Shown: positions 8,287-16,989, counted from the stretch's first letter. The stretch is 64,000 bases of DNA from Streptomyces sp. NBC_01224 (GCF_036002945.1 NZ_CP108529.1:3534001-3598000); one strand, 5' to 3'. Notes: generated by a model not told the origin, from the letters alone. Translations and numbers: made by a program.

Positions 8287-8661
8287 TCAGCCGTGCGGCT
8301 GTTGTGTGACCTGCCCCACCACCGGCAGGTCCTTCAGCGCGCCGCCGCTGGTCACCGGGTCGGTGACGGTGGCCGTGGAGAGCGGCTTGAAGTCGGCGAT
8401 CTGCGTCTCCACCGTGTTGTTCAGCGGGTCCGTGCCCGTACCGGCCAGCGGGTCGAGCCGCAGATCCGTCACCGGTGCGGTGCCGTTGTGGAGCGAGTGC
8501 CCGAGCGCCCCGGTGTCGGCGCCCGTGGCCGGTACGAGGGGCAGCGGCGCCGCCTGGGCCGCCGCACCTCCCGCACCGAGTGCGGCGCCCACCGCGGTGA
8601 CGGTCAGACCTGCCCGCAACAGAGCGCGGCGCCGGGACCTGGAAAGTGCGTGACGTGCCAT
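8287..8661 (-). CDS. Small secreted protein, unknown function
   Basis: 124-residue protein with an N-terminal export signal: an arginine-rich start (SRSRRRALLRAG), a hydrophobic alanine/glycine core and a cleavage site near AAAQAAP. An RR pair raises the possibility of Tat export, but the motif is not a full Tat consensus. The mature part is short, rich in Thr, Pro and Leu (PLVPATGADTGALG) and without cysteines. Similar small secreted proteins of unknown role are common in Streptomyces; a second of this style lies at 16672-16989. No operon partner. Confidence 0.7.
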   Translation of the reverse strand: MARHALSRSRRRALLRAGLTVTAVGAALGAGGAAAQAAPLPLVPATGADTGALGHSLHNGTAPVTDLRLDPLAGTGTDPLNNTVETQIADFKPLSTATVTDPVTSGGALKDLPVVGQVTQQPHG

Positions 8662-8790
8662 GGAGTTCCCACCTGATCGAGCCGATCGAGTAACCATTTG
8701 AGTGCGTAGAGTAGTTGAGGTGTGATGCTCAATACCAACCCGGCCTCCGGGGGATCCCCTGCGCGGGTCAATGCCTCACAATCGTGTCCT

Positions 8791-9435
8791 GTGAATTCCC
8801 AACCGCTCCTGACCCGCGTCGTGCTGCTCGCGGGCCCCTCCGGCTCCGGCAAGTCCTCCCTCGCCGCCCGCACCGATCTGCCGGTGCTGCGCCTGGACGA
8901 CTTCTACAAGGAGGGCGACGACCCCACGCTGCCGCTCGTCCCCGGAAGCACGGACATCGACTGGGACTCCGCACAGTCCTGGGACGCCGATGCGGCCGTC
9001 GCCGCGGTCACGGAGCTGTGCCGGACGGGGCGGACGAACGTCCCGGTGTACGACATCGCCACGAGCTCCCGCGTCGACCACGAGGCCCTCCACATCGACC
9101 GCACACCACTGTTCGTGGCCGAGGGGATCTTCGCGGCGGACATCGTCGAACGGTGCCAGGAACTGGGCGTGCTCGCGGACGCGCTGTGCCTGCGCGGCCG
9201 TCCGACGACGACCTTCCGCCGTCGGCTGTTGCGGGATCTGCGGGAGGGCCGCAAGTCGGTGCCGTTCCTGCTGCGACGGGGGTGGCGGCTGATGCGCGCG
9301 GAGCGGCGGATCGTGGCACAGCAGGCGGCACTGGGCGCGCACCCGTGCGGCAAGGAGGAGGCCCTCGGCCGGCTGGCCGCCGCGGCGGCGGGACGCTGCC
9401 GCCGGGCACCGGTGGGGGCGCCGGTTCCGGAGTAG
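8791..9435 (+). CDS. Uridine kinase-like P-loop kinase
   Basis: 214-residue cytosolic P-loop NTPase. Walker A is GPSGSGKSS near residues 14-22, followed by LRLDDFYKEGDDPTLPL and DIDWDSAQSWD, the layout of uridine/cytidine kinases and related phosphoribulokinases. PVYDIATSSR and FVAEGIFAADIV are the acceptor-site strands. GTG 8791 is chosen because the kinase fold begins at once; in-frame starts at 8722 and 8725 would add 23 poorly conserved residues. Phosphorylation of uridine would fit the nucleoside genes around it, but no CTACGCGCGTAG-type site lies upstream. Confidence 0.8.
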   Translation: MNSQPLLTRVVLLAGPSGSGKSSLAARTDLPVLRLDDFYKEGDDPTLPLVPGSTDIDWDSAQSWDADAAVAAVTELCRTGRTNVPVYDIATSSRVDHEALHIDRTPLFVAEGIFAADIVERCQELGVLADALCLRGRPTTTFRRRLLRDLREGRKSVPFLLRRGWRLMRAERRIVAQQAALGAHPCGKEEALGRLAAAAAGRCRRAPVGAPVPE

Positions 9436-9470
9436 GGACAGGCGCGTGGGGTGAGCCGGTGCCGGCCACT

Positions 9471-9523
9471 GCCGGGGCACAGTACTGCCGTGACCTGGTG
9501 GCCACGGCAGTACAGGCCCCGGT
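9471..9523. terminator. Terminator hairpin after the uridine kinase-like gene
   Basis: A perfect 11-base inner stem (9482-9492 with 9503-9513) is extended by an outer CCGGGG/CCCCGG pairing. It stands 36 bases after the kinase stop. No coding region is evident in the rest of the 9436-9717 gap. Confidence 0.7.
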
Positions 9524-9717
9524 GCGGCTCGGTCCAGGTTCATCAGGGCCCCACGGCCGGCCGTCCTCTGCCCGCGTTCGATCCGTTCGGCCGCCGCCTC
9601 CCGCTCGGCCCCGGCGACACCGGGGCCATGACGAGTTACCGGAGGCGCGGACGGCCCCGGCGCTCCGGCACGGGGGCCGCGCGGTCCTCGGTGGCAGGGG
9701 AAGAGGCGGTCATACCG

Positions 9718-10773
9718 TCACCTCGCCGCTGTGCCGCAGTCGAAGGTCTCGGTCGCGGACTTCACGAACGACTCGAAGTAGGAGTCCCGCCGCGGAAGAT
9801 CCGGGTGACGCTTACGCGCCTCCAAGTACTGCAGCCCTGACTCAGCCGCCAGATAGAGATCGCCTTGAGCACAGGGCAGAACGATCCGTTGCGGATCGAC
9901 GACATCGGCTTCCCGGCCGTCCGGCGCCTCGCCTTTACTCGTGCCCGGCGACTTCTTCACAGCGGCGATGAGCAGCGGGTCCCGTGAAGCCGTGTACGTC
10001 ATGAAGCCGTCCGCACGGACAGGGCCACGTGAGTCGTCGTCCAGGAACAGCGTGCAGGACCACAGATCAGCGGGAGCCGTCTGGCCCGCTTCAAGCACCT
10101 CGGTGCCAGCCGGCACCTGGCCGCGGACGGAGAAGCCGTCAAGGCCGCATACCCGCCCTTCGGAAACCGGGCGGGCCGCCTCGGAGCGCGGCGGCAGGAG
10201 CGTTCCGGGCTCCTCGGGGAGTTCGCCGCACGCCGCCCGGGCCGCGACAGCACGTGCCGTGTCGGTGACCAGAGCCGCGAACGCCCTTGCGTCGGAGATC
10301 GGTTCAGTGGAGTTGGCTCTGACGATCACCGGCTGGGTCGTCCAACACTTCTCGAGCAACAGGACCCACCCCTCGTACCTGTCGACTCCGCCGGTCACCT
10401 TTCCGGAGAAGAACGACTCCTCCGACAGTTGTGGCCACGCTTCGTGCGCCAAGGGGGCGTCACCATCTTCTTCCCAGACCCGGACTGTCAAGGTGCCCTT
10501 TCCGGAGCCGAGCACGATGGCCGACTTCTCGACCTCGCACACCGTGTCCTTCAGGTCGTCGGCAAGACCGTCTCCCTCGGCGTCGAGACGACCGGACCCC
10601 GGCAGGACCACATCCGCCTTCGCCGTGGAGACCAGCCCCCCGCAAAGCCGGTCGTCCGTCAACACATTGGTGTTGCGATAGGCATGCAGCAGCCCCGCAA
10701 CCACAATGACCAGGACGGCCACGACAGCCCAGACCTTCCATGCCGGCCTGGGACGGCCCGCTGCTGTACTCAC
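9718..10773 (-). CDS. Membrane-anchored protein, unknown function
   Basis: 351-residue protein with one N-terminal membrane helix (VWAVVAVLVIVVAGLLHAY, residues ~13-31) and a large domain predicted to face outside. The external part has at least six spaced cysteines (RLCGG, DTVCEVE, EKCWT, RAACGE, GRVCGLDG, WSCTLF), suggesting disulfides, and ends FDCGTAAR. I do not recognize the family. GTG 10773 is chosen; AGGAAG lies upstream and the gene starts just after the stop of the preceding gene (4-base gap), so the two are cotranscribed. The partner is a DUF6571-like remnant, a family often encoded beside such membrane proteins in Streptomyces. Confidence 0.7.
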   Translation of the reverse strand: MSTAAGRPRPAWKVWAVVAVLVIVVAGLLHAYRNTNVLTDDRLCGGLVSTAKADVVLPGSGRLDAEGDGLADDLKDTVCEVEKSAIVLGSGKGTLTVRVWEEDGDAPLAHEAWPQLSEESFFSGKVTGGVDRYEGWVLLLEKCWTTQPVIVRANSTEPISDARAFAALVTDTARAVAARAACGELPEEPGTLLPPRSEAARPVSEGRVCGLDGFSVRGQVPAGTEVLEAGQTAPADLWSCTLFLDDDSRGPVRADGFMTYTASRDPLLIAAVKKSPGTSKGEAPDGREADVVDPQRIVLPCAQGDLYLAAESGLQYLEARKRHPDLPRRDSYFESFVKSATETFDCGTAAR

Positions 10774-10777
10774 TTGC

Positions 10778-11584
10778 TCACTTCCTGGTTCGCAGGGCCG
10801 AGTACGCTTCCTCACGGCCGGTGATGTAACTCTGCCTCGCCTCGCCCTTGGCGTTCTCGGCGGCGTCGCTGCCCTTGGCCTCCCGGGTGTCGGCCCAGGC
10901 GTCGATGAGATTGTTCGTGCCGGCGATGCCGCCCGCCGTCTCCTTGCTGACTTCGGCGCGAGCGATGTTCTCCTTCTCGGTGATGACGTCCTTGAACCAC
11001 TCGTACGTGGCGGCGTCCACAGCGCGTTGCGCGATGTCGCCGACCTGCGGGATCGTGTTGGCCAGCGCCCCCAAGCCGTGGTACGCGTAGCGTGCCTGGT
11101 CGTTGATCTTCCCGACCTCGGCGTCACGGACGTCGAGCACCATATCCGCGCCGATGGCGTTCATACCGCCGAAGGCCTGACCTACGTCGCGCGACCTGTT
11201 GTCCCAGCTGGTCACGTTCTCTGTCAGGCTGCTCTCGGGCACGTGCCGACCGGTGTCCAGGTAATCCGCCGCATAGCGACGCTGCCCCTCGTACAGGGCG
11301 TCGAAGACCCGTACGGGGTCCCCCTCTGCATCCGTGCCGATCACACCGTCGGACACGCCGCGCATCACCCGCAACAGACTCGCCTTGCTGTTCGTGATGG
11401 AGTCGCTGTCGCCCGATCCGGCGACGTGGTCCCGGCCGACCGGGCTGTCCGGCGCGTAGCCGCCCAGAATGGCGTGTGTGTCCGCCGTGTAGTCGTTCAG
11501 CGCGCGGCCGAGAGGCACCTTGAGACCTTCCGGAACGGTGTCGCCCGCGGCTCCCTTGTCCAGCACCGCGATGACCGCCTGCAT
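10778..11584 (-). CDS. DUF6571-like protein, probably missing its N terminus
   Basis: 268 residues, mostly helical, without signal peptide or membrane segment. Segments ALNDYTADTHAILGGYAPD, ASLLRVMRGVSDG and DALYEGQRRYAADYL resemble the C-terminal half of the large Streptomyces DUF6571 proteins, which are usually two to three times longer. Reading begins at ATG 11584 with a weak ribosome site. The ~165 bases upstream, up to the sigQ stop, are low-complexity G/C sequence that stays open but does not look like protein. I infer a 5' deletion. Function unknown. Confidence 0.55.
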   Translation of the reverse strand: MQAVIAVLDKGAAGDTVPEGLKVPLGRALNDYTADTHAILGGYAPDSPVGRDHVAGSGDSDSITNSKASLLRVMRGVSDGVIGTDAEGDPVRVFDALYEGQRRYAADYLDTGRHVPESSLTENVTSWDNRSRDVGQAFGGMNAIGADMVLDVRDAEVGKINDQARYAYHGLGALANTIPQVGDIAQRAVDAATYEWFKDVITEKENIARAEVSKETAGGIAGTNNLIDAWADTREAKGSDAAENAKGEARQSYITGREEAYSALRTRK

Positions 11585-11750
11585 GACTCGGCCGTCACCC
11601 TCGCGCCCGGAACACCGGCCGCGCACACGGCGAGCGGGGCCGGACTGGACCCCCCGGCCCGTCCGACCCCGCAGCACTCCCCCGTACCCCCGTGCACCGC
11701 CGCCTCCCCCGAAGCAGCGGCCCCGCTTTCCCCCGTATCCCCCCGTCCCC

Positions 11751-12551
11751 TCAGGCCACCAGCTCGCCGAAGGACTCCTCCTCGTCACGGCCGAAGCTGA
11801 GGACCTCGTCCTCGCGCAGCCGACGGAGCGACCGCCAGATGCTGGACTTCACCGTGCCGACACTGATGTCGAGGATGGCCGCGATCTCCGGGTCGGTGCG
11901 GCCCTCGTAATAGCGCAGGACCAGCATCGTGCGCTGGAGTTCGGGCAGCCGCGCCAGCGCCTGCCAGAGCACGGCGCGCAGTTCCGTGCCGCGCATCGCG
12001 TCCGTGTCGCCCGCCGTCTCCGGCAGCTCCTCGGTCGGGTACTCGTTGAGCTTGCGCCTGCGCCAGGCGCTGATGTGCAGGTTGGTCATGGTGCGGCGCA
12101 GATAGCCACCGACCGCCGCCTTGTCGCTGATCCGGTCCCACGCCCGGTACGTCGAGAAGAGGGCGCTCTGCAGCAGATCCTCGGCCTCGAACCGGTCTCC
12201 GGTCAGGTGGTAGGCGGTTGCGTACAGGGAGGCGCGGCGCTCCCGGACGTAGGCCGTGAACGCCGTTTCGGCGTCCTCGGTCTGCGCCGGGGACTTCCGC
12301 TCCCCCATGGCCTCCCCGTACGCGGCTCCCCCGGTGCTTCCCCCGTTGGCCCCCACAGGCGCGTCAACCACCGTCATGTACGGCATGTGCTGACGCCCGG
12401 CGCCACGAACGCACCCCCGCCCTCCCCCGAGCTCTCGGCTCCGCTCGAGCAGGGAGGGGCCCCCTCCGGCGCCGGACTTCTCGGTGCTCCGGCCGACATC
12501 GTGGAGACGCGTGACAACTGCGCTTGCGGTGGTGCTGTGAGTTGCGTTCAT
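11751..12551 (-). CDS. sigQ: ECF sigma factor SigQ (SigE70 subfamily)
   Basis: 266-residue extracytoplasmic-function sigma factor. Region 2 runs through ATAYHLTGDRFEAEDLLQSALFSTYRAW, and region 4 through LPELQRTMLVLRYYEGRTDPEIAAILDISVGTVKSSIWR. A ~100-residue N-terminal extension, rich in Gly and Ser, precedes region 2. It is divergent from afsQ1-afsQ2 exactly as sigQ (SCO4908) is in S. coelicolor, where SigQ is known to act with the AfsQ system on antibiotic production. ATG 12551 is chosen; ATG 12386 is an alternative. A GTCAC-N6-GTCAC box at 12635-12650 matches the published AfsQ1 motif, so AfsQ1 control is likely. Confidence 0.88.
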   Translation of the reverse strand: MNATHSTTASAVVTRLHDVGRSTEKSGAGGGPSLLERSRELGGGRGCVRGAGRQHMPYMTVVDAPVGANGGSTGGAAYGEAMGERKSPAQTEDAETAFTAYVRERRASLYATAYHLTGDRFEAEDLLQSALFSTYRAWDRISDKAAVGGYLRRTMTNLHISAWRRRKLNEYPTEELPETAGDTDAMRGTELRAVLWQALARLPELQRTMLVLRYYEGRTDPEIAAILDISVGTVKSSIWRSLRRLREDEVLSFGRDEEESFGELVA

Positions 12552-12634
12552 CTTGCGCCCCCCATCGGTGGAGTCCGTCCGTTCCTTGTGCCAATGAGCT
12601 TGCCGGGGCAGTTTCATCACGCTGTCCGCCGACT

Positions 12635-12650
12635 GTCACAGCCCTGTCAC
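12635..12650. promoter_or_regulatory. AfsQ1 box
   Basis: GTCAC, six bases, GTCAC: an exact match to the GTnAC-n6-GTnAC direct repeat described for AfsQ1. It lies in the divergent sigQ/afsQ1 spacer, 84 bases from both start codons, and would allow AfsQ1 to control sigQ and itself. Confidence 0.75.
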
Positions 12651-12734
12651 AGGGCCTGCCGTCCGTGCGTCGGCGCTGCGCCGGATGTATGAGTCGGCGC
12701 CAACTGTCGAACTGGGGCTCCACCATGGGTCAGA

Positions 12735-13421
12735 ATGACCAGCGTGCCTTTCCTGTTGCTGATCGAGGACGACGACGCCATCCGCACGGCCCTCGAACTC
12801 TCGCTGTCACGCCAGGGCCACCGTGTGGCCACCGCGGCGACGGGAGAGGACGGCCTGAAACTGCTGCGTGAGCAGCGGCCGGATCTGATCGTGCTGGATG
12901 TGATGCTGCCCGGCATCGACGGTTTCGAGGTGTGCCGGCGCATCCGGCGCACCGACCAGCTGCCGATCATTCTGCTGACCGCGCGCAGCGACGACATCGA
13001 CGTCGTGGTCGGGCTTGAGTCCGGTGCCGACGACTATGTGGTGAAACCCGTGCAGGGCCGGGTGCTCGACGCCCGGATCCGGGCGGTGCTGCGCCGCGGT
13101 GAGCGCGAGTCCACCGACTCCGCGTCCTTCGGGAACGTGGTGATCGACCGCTCCGCGATGACCGTGACCAAGAACGGCGAGGATCTTCAGCTGACGCCGA
13201 CCGAGCTGCGACTCCTGCTGGAGCTGAGCCGCCGGCCGGGCCAGGCCCTGTCGCGGCAGCAGCTGCTGCGGCTGGTCTGGGAGCACGACTACCTCGGTGA
13301 CTCCCGGCTCGTGGACGCCTGTGTGCAGCGACTGCGCGCCAAGGTGGAGGACGTACCGTCCTCGCCGACCCTGATCCGTACCGTTCGGGGTGTGGGCTAC
13401 CGGCTGGATTCGCCTCAGTGA
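12735..13421 (+). CDS. afsQ1: Response regulator AfsQ1 (OmpR family)
   Basis: 228-residue DNA-binding response regulator of the AfsQ1/Q2 pair, which in S. coelicolor links nitrogen status to antibiotic production. The receiver domain carries the acidic pocket EDDD (residues 11-14), phospho-acceptor Asp55 in LIVLDVMLPG, the Thr of ILLTARS and the Lys of YVVKPVQ. The C-terminal winged helix includes LTPTELRLLLEL and VDACVQRLRAKVE. ATG 12735 is given; GTG 12744 would give exactly 225 residues, the size I recall for S. coelicolor AfsQ1, and neither has a strong ribosome site. Its stop overlaps the start of the kinase gene by 4 bases. Confidence 0.95.
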   Translation: MTSVPFLLLIEDDDAIRTALELSLSRQGHRVATAATGEDGLKLLREQRPDLIVLDVMLPGIDGFEVCRRIRRTDQLPIILLTARSDDIDVVVGLESGADDYVVKPVQGRVLDARIRAVLRRGERESTDSASFGNVVIDRSAMTVTKNGEDLQLTPTELRLLLELSRRPGQALSRQQLLRLVWEHDYLGDSRLVDACVQRLRAKVEDVPSSPTLIRTVRGVGYRLDSPQ

Positions 13422-14956
13422 GCGACGCCGCCAAACGAAGTCTGCTCACCGGGCTTCGCTGGACCAGTCTGCGACTGCGTCTCGTCGTCGTGTTCGCGCT
13501 GGTGGCGCTGACCGCCGCAGTGTCCGCCTCGGGGATCGCGTACTGGCTGAACCGCGAGGCCGTACTGACGCGTACCCAGGACTCCGCGCTCGGGGACTTC
13601 CGCCAGGAGATGCAGAACCGAGCGGCCTCGCTGCCGCTGCATCCCACCAAGGACGATCTGCAGAACGCCGCCGTGCAGATGGCGAGCAGCTCGCCCGGCT
13701 ACAGCGTGCTGCTGGTCGATGAGCGCGACACCGGCAAGCCGATCGTCGGCAACTCCGACCTGGACACCTTCACGCTCGACAACGTGCCGCTGTCGCTGCA
13801 GAAGGCGGTCAACAAGAAGCAGCCGGTGGAGACGGGCAACAAGTACGAGTACCACCTGTTCTGGCAGCGGGTCAGCATCCGCGGTACGCCGTATCTGGTG
13901 GGCGGCACGAAGATCATCGGCGGTGGCCCGGCCGGCTACATGCTGAAGTCGCTCGACCAGGAGCGGCAGGATCTGAACTCCCTCGCCTGGTCGCTGGGGA
14001 TCGCCACCGGGCTCGCCCTGGTCGGCTCGGCGCTGCTCGCACAGGCCGCCGCGACGACCGTGCTGCGGCCCGTGCAACGGCTCGGTGACGCCGCGCGCAA
14101 GCTCGGCGAGGGCAAGCTCGACACCCGGCTCGTGGTGTCCGGCACCGATGAACTCGCCGATCTCTCCCGTACGTTCAACAGGACCGCGAGTTCGCTGGAG
14201 AAGAAGGTCGCGGACATGAGCGCGCGGGACGAGGCGAGCCGGCGGTTCGTCGCCGACATGTCCCACGAACTGCGCACCCCGCTCACCGCGCTGACCGCCG
14301 TCACCGAAGTGCTGGAGGACGAGGCGGACAGCCTGGACCCGATGATCGCGCCCGCGGTGCATCTCGTGGTGAGCGAGACCCGGCGCCTCAACGACCTGGT
14401 GGAGAACCTGATGGAGGTCACCCGCTTCGACGCGGGTACGGCCCGGCTCGTCCTCGACACGGTCGATGTCGCCGACCAGGTCACCGCCTGCATCGACGCC
14501 CGCGCCTGGCTGGACGCGGTGGATCTGGACGCCGAGCGCGGCATGATGGTCCGCCTCGACCCGCGCCGGCTCGATGTGATCCTGGCGAATCTGATCGGCA
14601 ACGCGCTCAAGCACGGTGGTTCGCCGGTACGGGTCTCGGTACGGACCGAGGGCGACGAACTCGTCATCGAGGTCCGCGACCACGGCCCCGGTATCCCCGA
14701 GGACGTCCTGCCGCATGTCTTCGACCGGTTCTACAAGGCCAGCGCCTCCCGGCCGCGCTCCGAGGGCAGCGGTCTCGGCCTGTCGATCGCCATGGAGAAC
14801 GCGCACATCCACGGCGGTGACATCACGGCCGCGAACTCGCCGGACGGCGACGGCGCGGTGTTCGTACTGCGGCTGCCGCGCGATGCCGAGCCGCTCCCCC
14901 GTTCCGCCGGGGATCACGACGCGGGGGATCAGAACGAGGAGGGCGACGCGACGTGA
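13418..14956 (+). CDS. afsQ2: Sensor histidine kinase AfsQ2
   Basis: 512-residue membrane sensor kinase. Membrane helix 1 spans about residues 21-44 (LVVVFALVALTAAVSASGIAYWL), an extracellular domain covers ~45-185, and helix 2 is near 188-210 (SLGIATGLALVGSALLAQAA). HAMP follows, then HisKA with phosphorylated His283 in MSHELRTPL, and the ATPase domain with NALKHG (N box), DHGPGIPE (G1) and GSGLGLSI (G2). GTG 13418 overlaps the afsQ1 stop by 4 bases. It overlaps the next lipoprotein gene in the same way, so kinase, regulator and lipoprotein are made together. Confidence 0.95.
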   Translation: MSDAAKRSLLTGLRWTSLRLRLVVVFALVALTAAVSASGIAYWLNREAVLTRTQDSALGDFRQEMQNRAASLPLHPTKDDLQNAAVQMASSSPGYSVLLVDERDTGKPIVGNSDLDTFTLDNVPLSLQKAVNKKQPVETGNKYEYHLFWQRVSIRGTPYLVGGTKIIGGGPAGYMLKSLDQERQDLNSLAWSLGIATGLALVGSALLAQAAATTVLRPVQRLGDAARKLGEGKLDTRLVVSGTDELADLSRTFNRTASSLEKKVADMSARDEASRRFVADMSHELRTPLTALTAVTEVLEDEADSLDPMIAPAVHLVVSETRRLNDLVENLMEVTRFDAGTARLVLDTVDVADQVTACIDARAWLDAVDLDAERGMMVRLDPRRLDVILANLIGNALKHGGSPVRVSVRTEGDELVIEVRDHGPGIPEDVLPHVFDRFYKASASRPRSEGSGLGLSIAMENAHIHGGDITAANSPDGDGAVFVLRLPRDAEPLPRSAGDHDAGDQNEEGDAT

Positions 14957-15570
14957 TGGGCAGCAACCGCCGGGCACACCGTTCGGCAGTGGCGCTGGCC
15001 GGTGCCGCGATCACGGCCCTGCTGGCCTCGGGCTGCGGGATCAGGACCACCTCCGTGCCGGTGGACGCCGGGGCCGCACCGTCCCAGGTGCCGTGCTCGA
15101 TGTCCGCGGAGGACGTCGCCACCCAGGCCCTCCAGGGCATCCCCGTACAGATCTATCTGGTCTGCTCCTCGCAGCTGGTCACGGTGGACCGCACGGTTCA
15201 GGTCGGCGATACGAAGTCGGACCGGGTCCGGATCGCGCAGGCGCTCCTGGACGAGCTGGAGCAGAAGCCGCCCGCCGATGAGCGGCAGGCCGGGTTCTCC
15301 ACGGCCGTCCCGGCGACCCTGCAGATCAGCGCGGCCCGCCGCGGCGACCGGCAGGGGACGCTGCGGCTCAGCGAGCAGCCGGAGGATCTGCCGTCCGAGG
15401 CACTGGCGCAGATCGTGTGTACGTACGCGGAGAGCGAGTCGCTCGCCCCGGACGGCACGGTGGTGCTGGGCGGGCCGGGGAACTATGCGCCGCGTGGGTA
15501 TCTGTGCACCTCGGAGACGAAGGCCAGGCCGAAGGCGGCACCGACGCTGGGGGCGGGGACGGGGGCCTGA
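14953..15570 (+). CDS. Lipoprotein coupled to AfsQ1/Q2
   Basis: 205-residue lipoprotein: basic start (SNRRAHRSAV), hydrophobic core and lipobox LASGC, so the mature chain is anchored outside the membrane. Cysteines remain in VPCSM, LVCSS, IVCTY and YLCTS, enough for two disulfides. The fold resembles the GerMN-type domain seen in other Streptomyces kinase-linked lipoproteins, but this is only by eye. GTG 14953 overlaps the afsQ2 stop; ATG 14956 is the alternative. The same kinase-lipoprotein order is found at the afsQ locus of S. coelicolor (SCO4905), so it may act as an accessory sensor for AfsQ2. Confidence 0.85.
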   Translation: MMGSNRRAHRSAVALAGAAITALLASGCGIRTTSVPVDAGAAPSQVPCSMSAEDVATQALQGIPVQIYLVCSSQLVTVDRTVQVGDTKSDRVRIAQALLDELEQKPPADERQAGFSTAVPATLQISAARRGDRQGTLRLSEQPEDLPSEALAQIVCTYAESESLAPDGTVVLGGPGNYAPRGYLCTSETKARPKAAPTLGAGTGA

Positions 15571-15753
15571 GCGGGGGACGGGGGCGGCCGGCGGCCGGTT
15601 CTTCTGTCCTCAATCGCCGGACAGGCCGGGTTTTTGCGTCGTTCCGGCCGGGTTTTTACGTCGTCCCGGCTGGGTTTGTCGCCGTCGCAGCTGAGATACG
15701 GGTTCGTCGGGCCGGGCGGAACCGATCCTGCCGCCCGGCGCGTCTTGGGGGGC

Positions 15754-16302
15754 GTGCGTCAAGGTTCGGGCAGTCAAGCTGTCATCCGCTTCCGCGCGGC
15801 CGGGGTATCTCTCCTCCTCGCGCATCTGCTGCTTGTCGGGTGGCTGACGCTGCGCCCGCTCGATGTGCCGTGGACGACCGCCTCGAATCTTCAACCGTTC
15901 GCCGGTATCAGAGCGGACCTGTCCCTGGGCCCGGTCGAGGCCACCCGTCGGATCGGTGAGGGGTTGCTGCTGCTCGCCCCACTGGGCGTGCTGCTGCCGG
16001 TGGCCGGAGGCCGGCTGTTCGTCTCCCCGTGGGCCTCGCTGGCCCGTACCGTCGCGGCGGGGGCGCTGATCTCGCTGGCCATCGAACTGGCGCAGACCGG
16101 GGTGCCGGGGCAGGTCGTCGACGTCGACTCGCTGCTGCTGAACACCACCGGTGTGGCGCTCGCCCATCTGCTGGTCGTGCCCATGTGCCGGGCGCGGCTG
16201 CGCCGCAGGAACCAGCAGCGGATCAGGGTGCTGCCCCACCCCAGGGACGAGGCGGCTCAGGGGTCGACCCCGACGATTCCCAGGGTCGGCATCGCACCAT
16301 AG
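15754..16302 (+). CDS. VanZ family membrane protein
   Basis: 182-residue membrane protein with four hydrophobic segments and the VanZ hallmarks: LLLVGWLTLRPLD early on, NLQPFAGI after it, LAPLGVLLP in the middle, and IELAQTGVPGQVVDVDSLLLNTTGVALA, where the conserved Asp-x-Asp and Asn-Thr lie. VanZ proteins are linked to teicoplanin resistance in enterococci and to envelope roles elsewhere; the reaction is unknown. GTG 15754 is chosen because a GGGGGG tract sits right before it; the frame extends 40 codons further up without coding character. Confidence 0.85.
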   Translation: MRQGSGSQAVIRFRAAGVSLLLAHLLLVGWLTLRPLDVPWTTASNLQPFAGIRADLSLGPVEATRRIGEGLLLLAPLGVLLPVAGGRLFVSPWASLARTVAAGALISLAIELAQTGVPGQVVDVDSLLLNTTGVALAHLLVVPMCRARLRRRNQQRIRVLPHPRDEAAQGSTPTIPRVGIAP

Positions 16303-16396
16303 AGCGACGCTTTGCCCCTGTTCGCCGGGCGACCATGGATGCATCGGGAGCACGACGGAGCTGCTCCCTCAGCAACGGTTCGCGAAGGAGCCCACC

Positions 16397-16597
16397 ATGG
16401 CCGCACTTGCCCGCCCCCGTGACGGACGCATGATCGGCGGAGTGTGCGCAGCGCTGGCAAGGCGCTTCGGCACCTCCGCGGGAACCATGCGCATCATCTT
16501 CCTGGTCTCCTGCCTGCTGCCGGGGCCGCAGTTCCTGCTCTACCTGGCGCTGTGGGTGCTGTTCCCGTCCGAGAAGACGCCGTCCGCCGCCTGGTGA
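16397..16597 (+). CDS. PspC domain small membrane protein
   Basis: 66-residue protein consisting of one PspC domain: RPRDGRMIGGVCAALARRFG, then a membrane helix (MRIIFLVSCLLPGPQFLLYLALWVLFP). PspC proteins sense or guard envelope integrity. ATG 16397 has GAAGGAG seven bases upstream. It follows the VanZ gene by 94 bases and ends just before a strong terminator. Confidence 0.9.
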   Translation: MAALARPRDGRMIGGVCAALARRFGTSAGTMRIIFLVSCLLPGPQFLLYLALWVLFPSEKTPSAAW

Positions 16598-16610
16598 CCC
16601 GCGTACGCAC

Positions 16611-16663
16611 CACACGCCTGTGGGGCGGACACCCGGTTCGGGTGTCCGCCCCACAGGCGTGTG
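16611..16663. terminator. Strong bidirectional terminator
   Basis: Perfect 25-base stem (16611-16635 with 16639-16663) closed by a 3-base loop, between the stop of the PspC gene (plus) and the stop of the small secreted protein gene (minus). It is the longest perfect hairpin in the window. Confidence 0.9.
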
Positions 16664-16671
16664 TACGGGGA

Positions 16672-16989
16672 TCAGCCGCCGAGCGGGAGACCGTTGGTCG
16701 ACAGGCCGCTGGCGCTCAGGCCACCCGCGGGCAGACCACCGATCAGACCTTTGACCGGGGCGGTGGCGTCGCCGGCGAGCTTCTGCCGGCCGGTGCCGAG
16801 CAGCTTGGGGGCCGTGTCCTGGACCGGCAGGGTCCGGGTGGCGTTCTCCAGCGCCGAGCCGGCGACCGGCAGGGCAGTGGCCGCGGCGTCGGCCGGCAGC
16901 ACGGTGGCGGATGCGGTCCCCGCGGCGGCAGCGGCGAAAGCGGCACCGAGAGCGGCGACGCCGAGAGTCCTGACAGCAGACTGCTTCAT
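16672..16989 (-). CDS. Small secreted protein, unknown function
   Basis: 105-residue protein with a clear Sec signal peptide (MKQSAVRTLGVAALGAAFAA, cleavage near ASA/TVL). The mature part is about 75 residues, Ala/Leu/Gly-rich, without cysteines, and ends in loose repeats (GLIGGLPAGGLSASGLSTNGL). AAGGA lies 11 bases upstream of ATG 16989. It resembles in style the protein at 8287-8661. Surface or spore-wall roles are conceivable but nothing shows one. Confidence 0.7.
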   Translation of the reverse strand: MKQSAVRTLGVAALGAAFAAAAAGTASATVLPADAAATALPVAGSALENATRTLPVQDTAPKLLGTGRQKLAGDATAPVKGLIGGLPAGGLSASGLSTNGLPLGG

